Shown here: piece by piece, positions 62,706 to 64,000 of the stretch
Layout of the letters: each line of letters starts with the position of its first letter
How positions within the stretch are numbered: the first letter of the stretch is position 1
Assembly (NCBI RefSeq): GCF_000026945.1
Contig: NC_012860.1
Span: forward strand, 1,736,001-1,800,000
DNA from: Candida dubliniensis CD36
Lineage: Eukaryota > Ascomycota > Pichiomycetes > Serinales > Debaryomycetaceae
Direction of reading: 5' to 3'
Length of the DNA: 64,000 nt
Program-made: the position numbers and the translations under genes
Notes under the pieces: model-generated
Seen by the model: only the letters and a program-made list of their open reading frames with translations
Told to the model about the DNA's origin: nothing
The model's database searches: none

Positions 62706-64000
62706 CTATTTGATGTCAAACACTGGTTTCAATTTCTTAATTAACAACCAGTCATCTCTGGAAACACTTTCACGGAAAGCTGGGTCCTTCAATGTATCAA
62801 TAGACTTACGACTGATCAATGAGTACAAGTTATCGGTTTCATCAACGTGACGGCCCCAAGTTGGTTGAGCAGAAGATGGATTTTCCAATCTCATGGCAAC
62901 ACCAGCTGCGGTTTGACCTTTTTTGACAGATTCCAAAGGTTTGTGGTTGACTTCCAAGGAAACGACCTTACCCAATACCATAATGTTAGGTTGTTTGGTG
63001 GTTGGATCGGTACGAACAGCACAAATGGGAGTACCGATACGTACAGCACCTTCCACAACATCCACACCAATGATCATTGGGTTTCTCTTGTTGATAATTT
63101 GAATAGTCTTCAAAACACATGGGAAAACAGCGTATTCCATAAACTCTTTACGACGAGCTTCTAATAACTTAGCTTGATAAGCAGTGAACGAATCAAACAA
63201 ATGATAAATGATGTCAGCATTGAAAATCTTTATGTTTTGCTCATCAGCATATTGTTCTGCTTCTTTGTCAACTTTGACATCAAAACATAACATAACTGCC
63301 AACTCTGGTGCTCTTTCCAACATTGTTGAAGCTTTCATCACATCTCTCTTATAGACTGGACCCAACCCAATAGACATAACTGGAATCTTCATGTCCTTCA
63401 AGAAATCTAACAAAGCTTCCAAAGAACCTAATGTAGATGCTTGAACAACCACACCTTTACCGGATGTATCAACAGAGTCTAACAATCCAGTCAAATCATC
63501 CATAACTTCGTCCATCAAGTCATCTTCATCATCATCTTCTCCCACCACAAGCAAACGGGAACCAGCAACGGCCTTTTCCAAATCATTTGCAGCAATTTTA
63601 ACCCCCAAAGCTGCCTTGACTTCCTTATGATGGACATATTCAGACTTGATACGCAATTCACGCGATGGAGGCGGTGTTAATAAGGCTCTGATATTAGTCG
63701 CTATCGGACCATTTAATCCACACAATACCACGCGGTCACCTTCTCTTAAAATACCGTTCGACAAAACAACATCAATAGTGTATCCAAAACCTTCAACTAC
63801 CTTGACTTCTAAAATAGTGGCCTCTACTTTAGACAAATACATTAATTGTTTAGACATTCTCTTTTGGGTCAATTCAAGCAACAACCATAACAAATCAGGA
63901 ACACCTTCACCAGTAACAGCAGATGTAGGAACAATGGAAACGTATTTAGACATGTTTTTGTTTTGGAAATACAATTCTGAGTTCAAACCTTGTTCTGCAA
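62706..64000 (-). CDS. FUN12: Translation initiation factor eIF5B (Fun12), C-terminal part, runs off right edge
   Basis: This is the C-terminal ~430 residues of eIF5B, the GTPase that joins the 60S subunit. The frame is open to the window edge; the codon at 63984-63986 is TTG within the protein and not a start. It contains the end of the G domain ([20 protein letters not shown], the G5 SA-x-x-G loop), domain II ([33 protein letters not shown]), domain III ([37 protein letters not shown]), and domain IV ([33 protein letters not shown], and [18 protein letters not shown] at the C-terminus that binds eIF1A). It is one of the most conserved genes here. Confidence 0.96.
   Translation of the reverse strand, partial: AEQGLNSELYFQNKNMSKYVSIVPTSAVTGEGVPDLLWLLLELTQKRMSKQLMYLSKVEATILEVKVVEGFGYTIDVVLSNGILREGDRVVLCGLNGPIATNIRALLTPPPSRELRIKSEYVHHKEVKAALGVKIAANDLEKAVAGSRLLVVGEDDDEDDLMDEVMDDLTGLLDSVDTSGKGVVVQASTLGSLEALLDFLKDMKIPVMSIGLGPVYKRDVMKASTMLERAPELAVMLCFDVKVDKEAEQYADEQNIKIFNADIIYHLFDSFTAYQAKLLEARRKEFMEYAVFPCVLKTIQIINKRNPMIIGVDVVEGAVRIGTPICAVRTDPTTKQPNIMVLGKVVSLEVNHKPLESVKKGQTAAGVAMRLENPSSAQPTWGRHVDETDNLYSLISRKSIDTLKDPAFRESVSRDDWLLIKKLKPVFDIK

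Overview
The window is a nuclear chromosome segment of an ascomycete yeast of the CTG clade, almost certainly Candida albicans or a very close relative (C. dubliniensis or C. africana type). Reasons: AT-rich DNA with long homopolymer runs and trinucleotide repeats, mostly intronless genes, GRIM-19 and human-type Dpm1 (both absent from Saccharomyces), a CDR-type PDR transporter whose full reading length (1490 codons) matches C. albicans Cdr4 as I know it, and a CTG codon in IRE1 at a position where baker's yeast Ire1 has serine. Translations that read CTG as leucine should be corrected to serine. I name the organism from recognition of the gene set, not from a search.

Layout. 1-10 kb is dense with alternating genes: MTO1 (3' part only), a CENP-T/Cnn1-like kinetochore protein, a mitochondrial carrier, ECO1, BNA6, DOC1/APC10 and an unrecognised protein with a possible WRKY-GCM1/FAR1-type zinc site. 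10-19.4 kb holds three large minus-strand genes, SMI1/KNR4, GCS1 and ADE5,7, with long spacers. 21-29.8 kb has a small secreted Cys-containing protein, MRPL3, a 63-aa membrane peptide, ERD1, and the divergent rRNA-processing pair RRP17/LRP1. 30-46 kb is gene-poor: IRE1, a Swi5/Sae3-domain protein and a TB2/DP1/HVA22 (REEP-like) protein, separated by spacers of about 2, 4 and 4.4 kb. 46-56 kb is a plus-strand run: NRP1-like RNA-binding protein, DPM1, UBA2, PFY1, two small membrane or mitochondrial proteins and a YCII-domain protein. 56.9-61.5 kb is CDR4, interrupted by one in-frame TAG. The window ends with a GRIM-19 complex I subunit and the C-terminal part of FUN12/eIF5B, which runs off the right edge.

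How genes relate. Neighbours are mostly unrelated housekeeping genes, as usual in yeasts, but there are themes. Cell division: the CENP-T-like protein, ECO1 and DOC1 lie within 7 kb. Secretory pathway and wall: IRE1, ERD1, DPM1, SMI1. Mitochondrion: MTO1, carrier, MRPL3, GRIM-19, the 54.4 kb protein. RRP17 and LRP1 share a 261-bp divergent promoter with a PAC-like motif.

I see no prophage, CRISPR array, convincing tRNA gene or complete transposon. The best leads are the nonsense codon in CDR4, the Swi5/Sae3 domain on a long low-complexity N-terminus, the CENP-T-like protein, the candidate zinc-site protein, and a structured noncoding segment at 44.0-44.4 kb.
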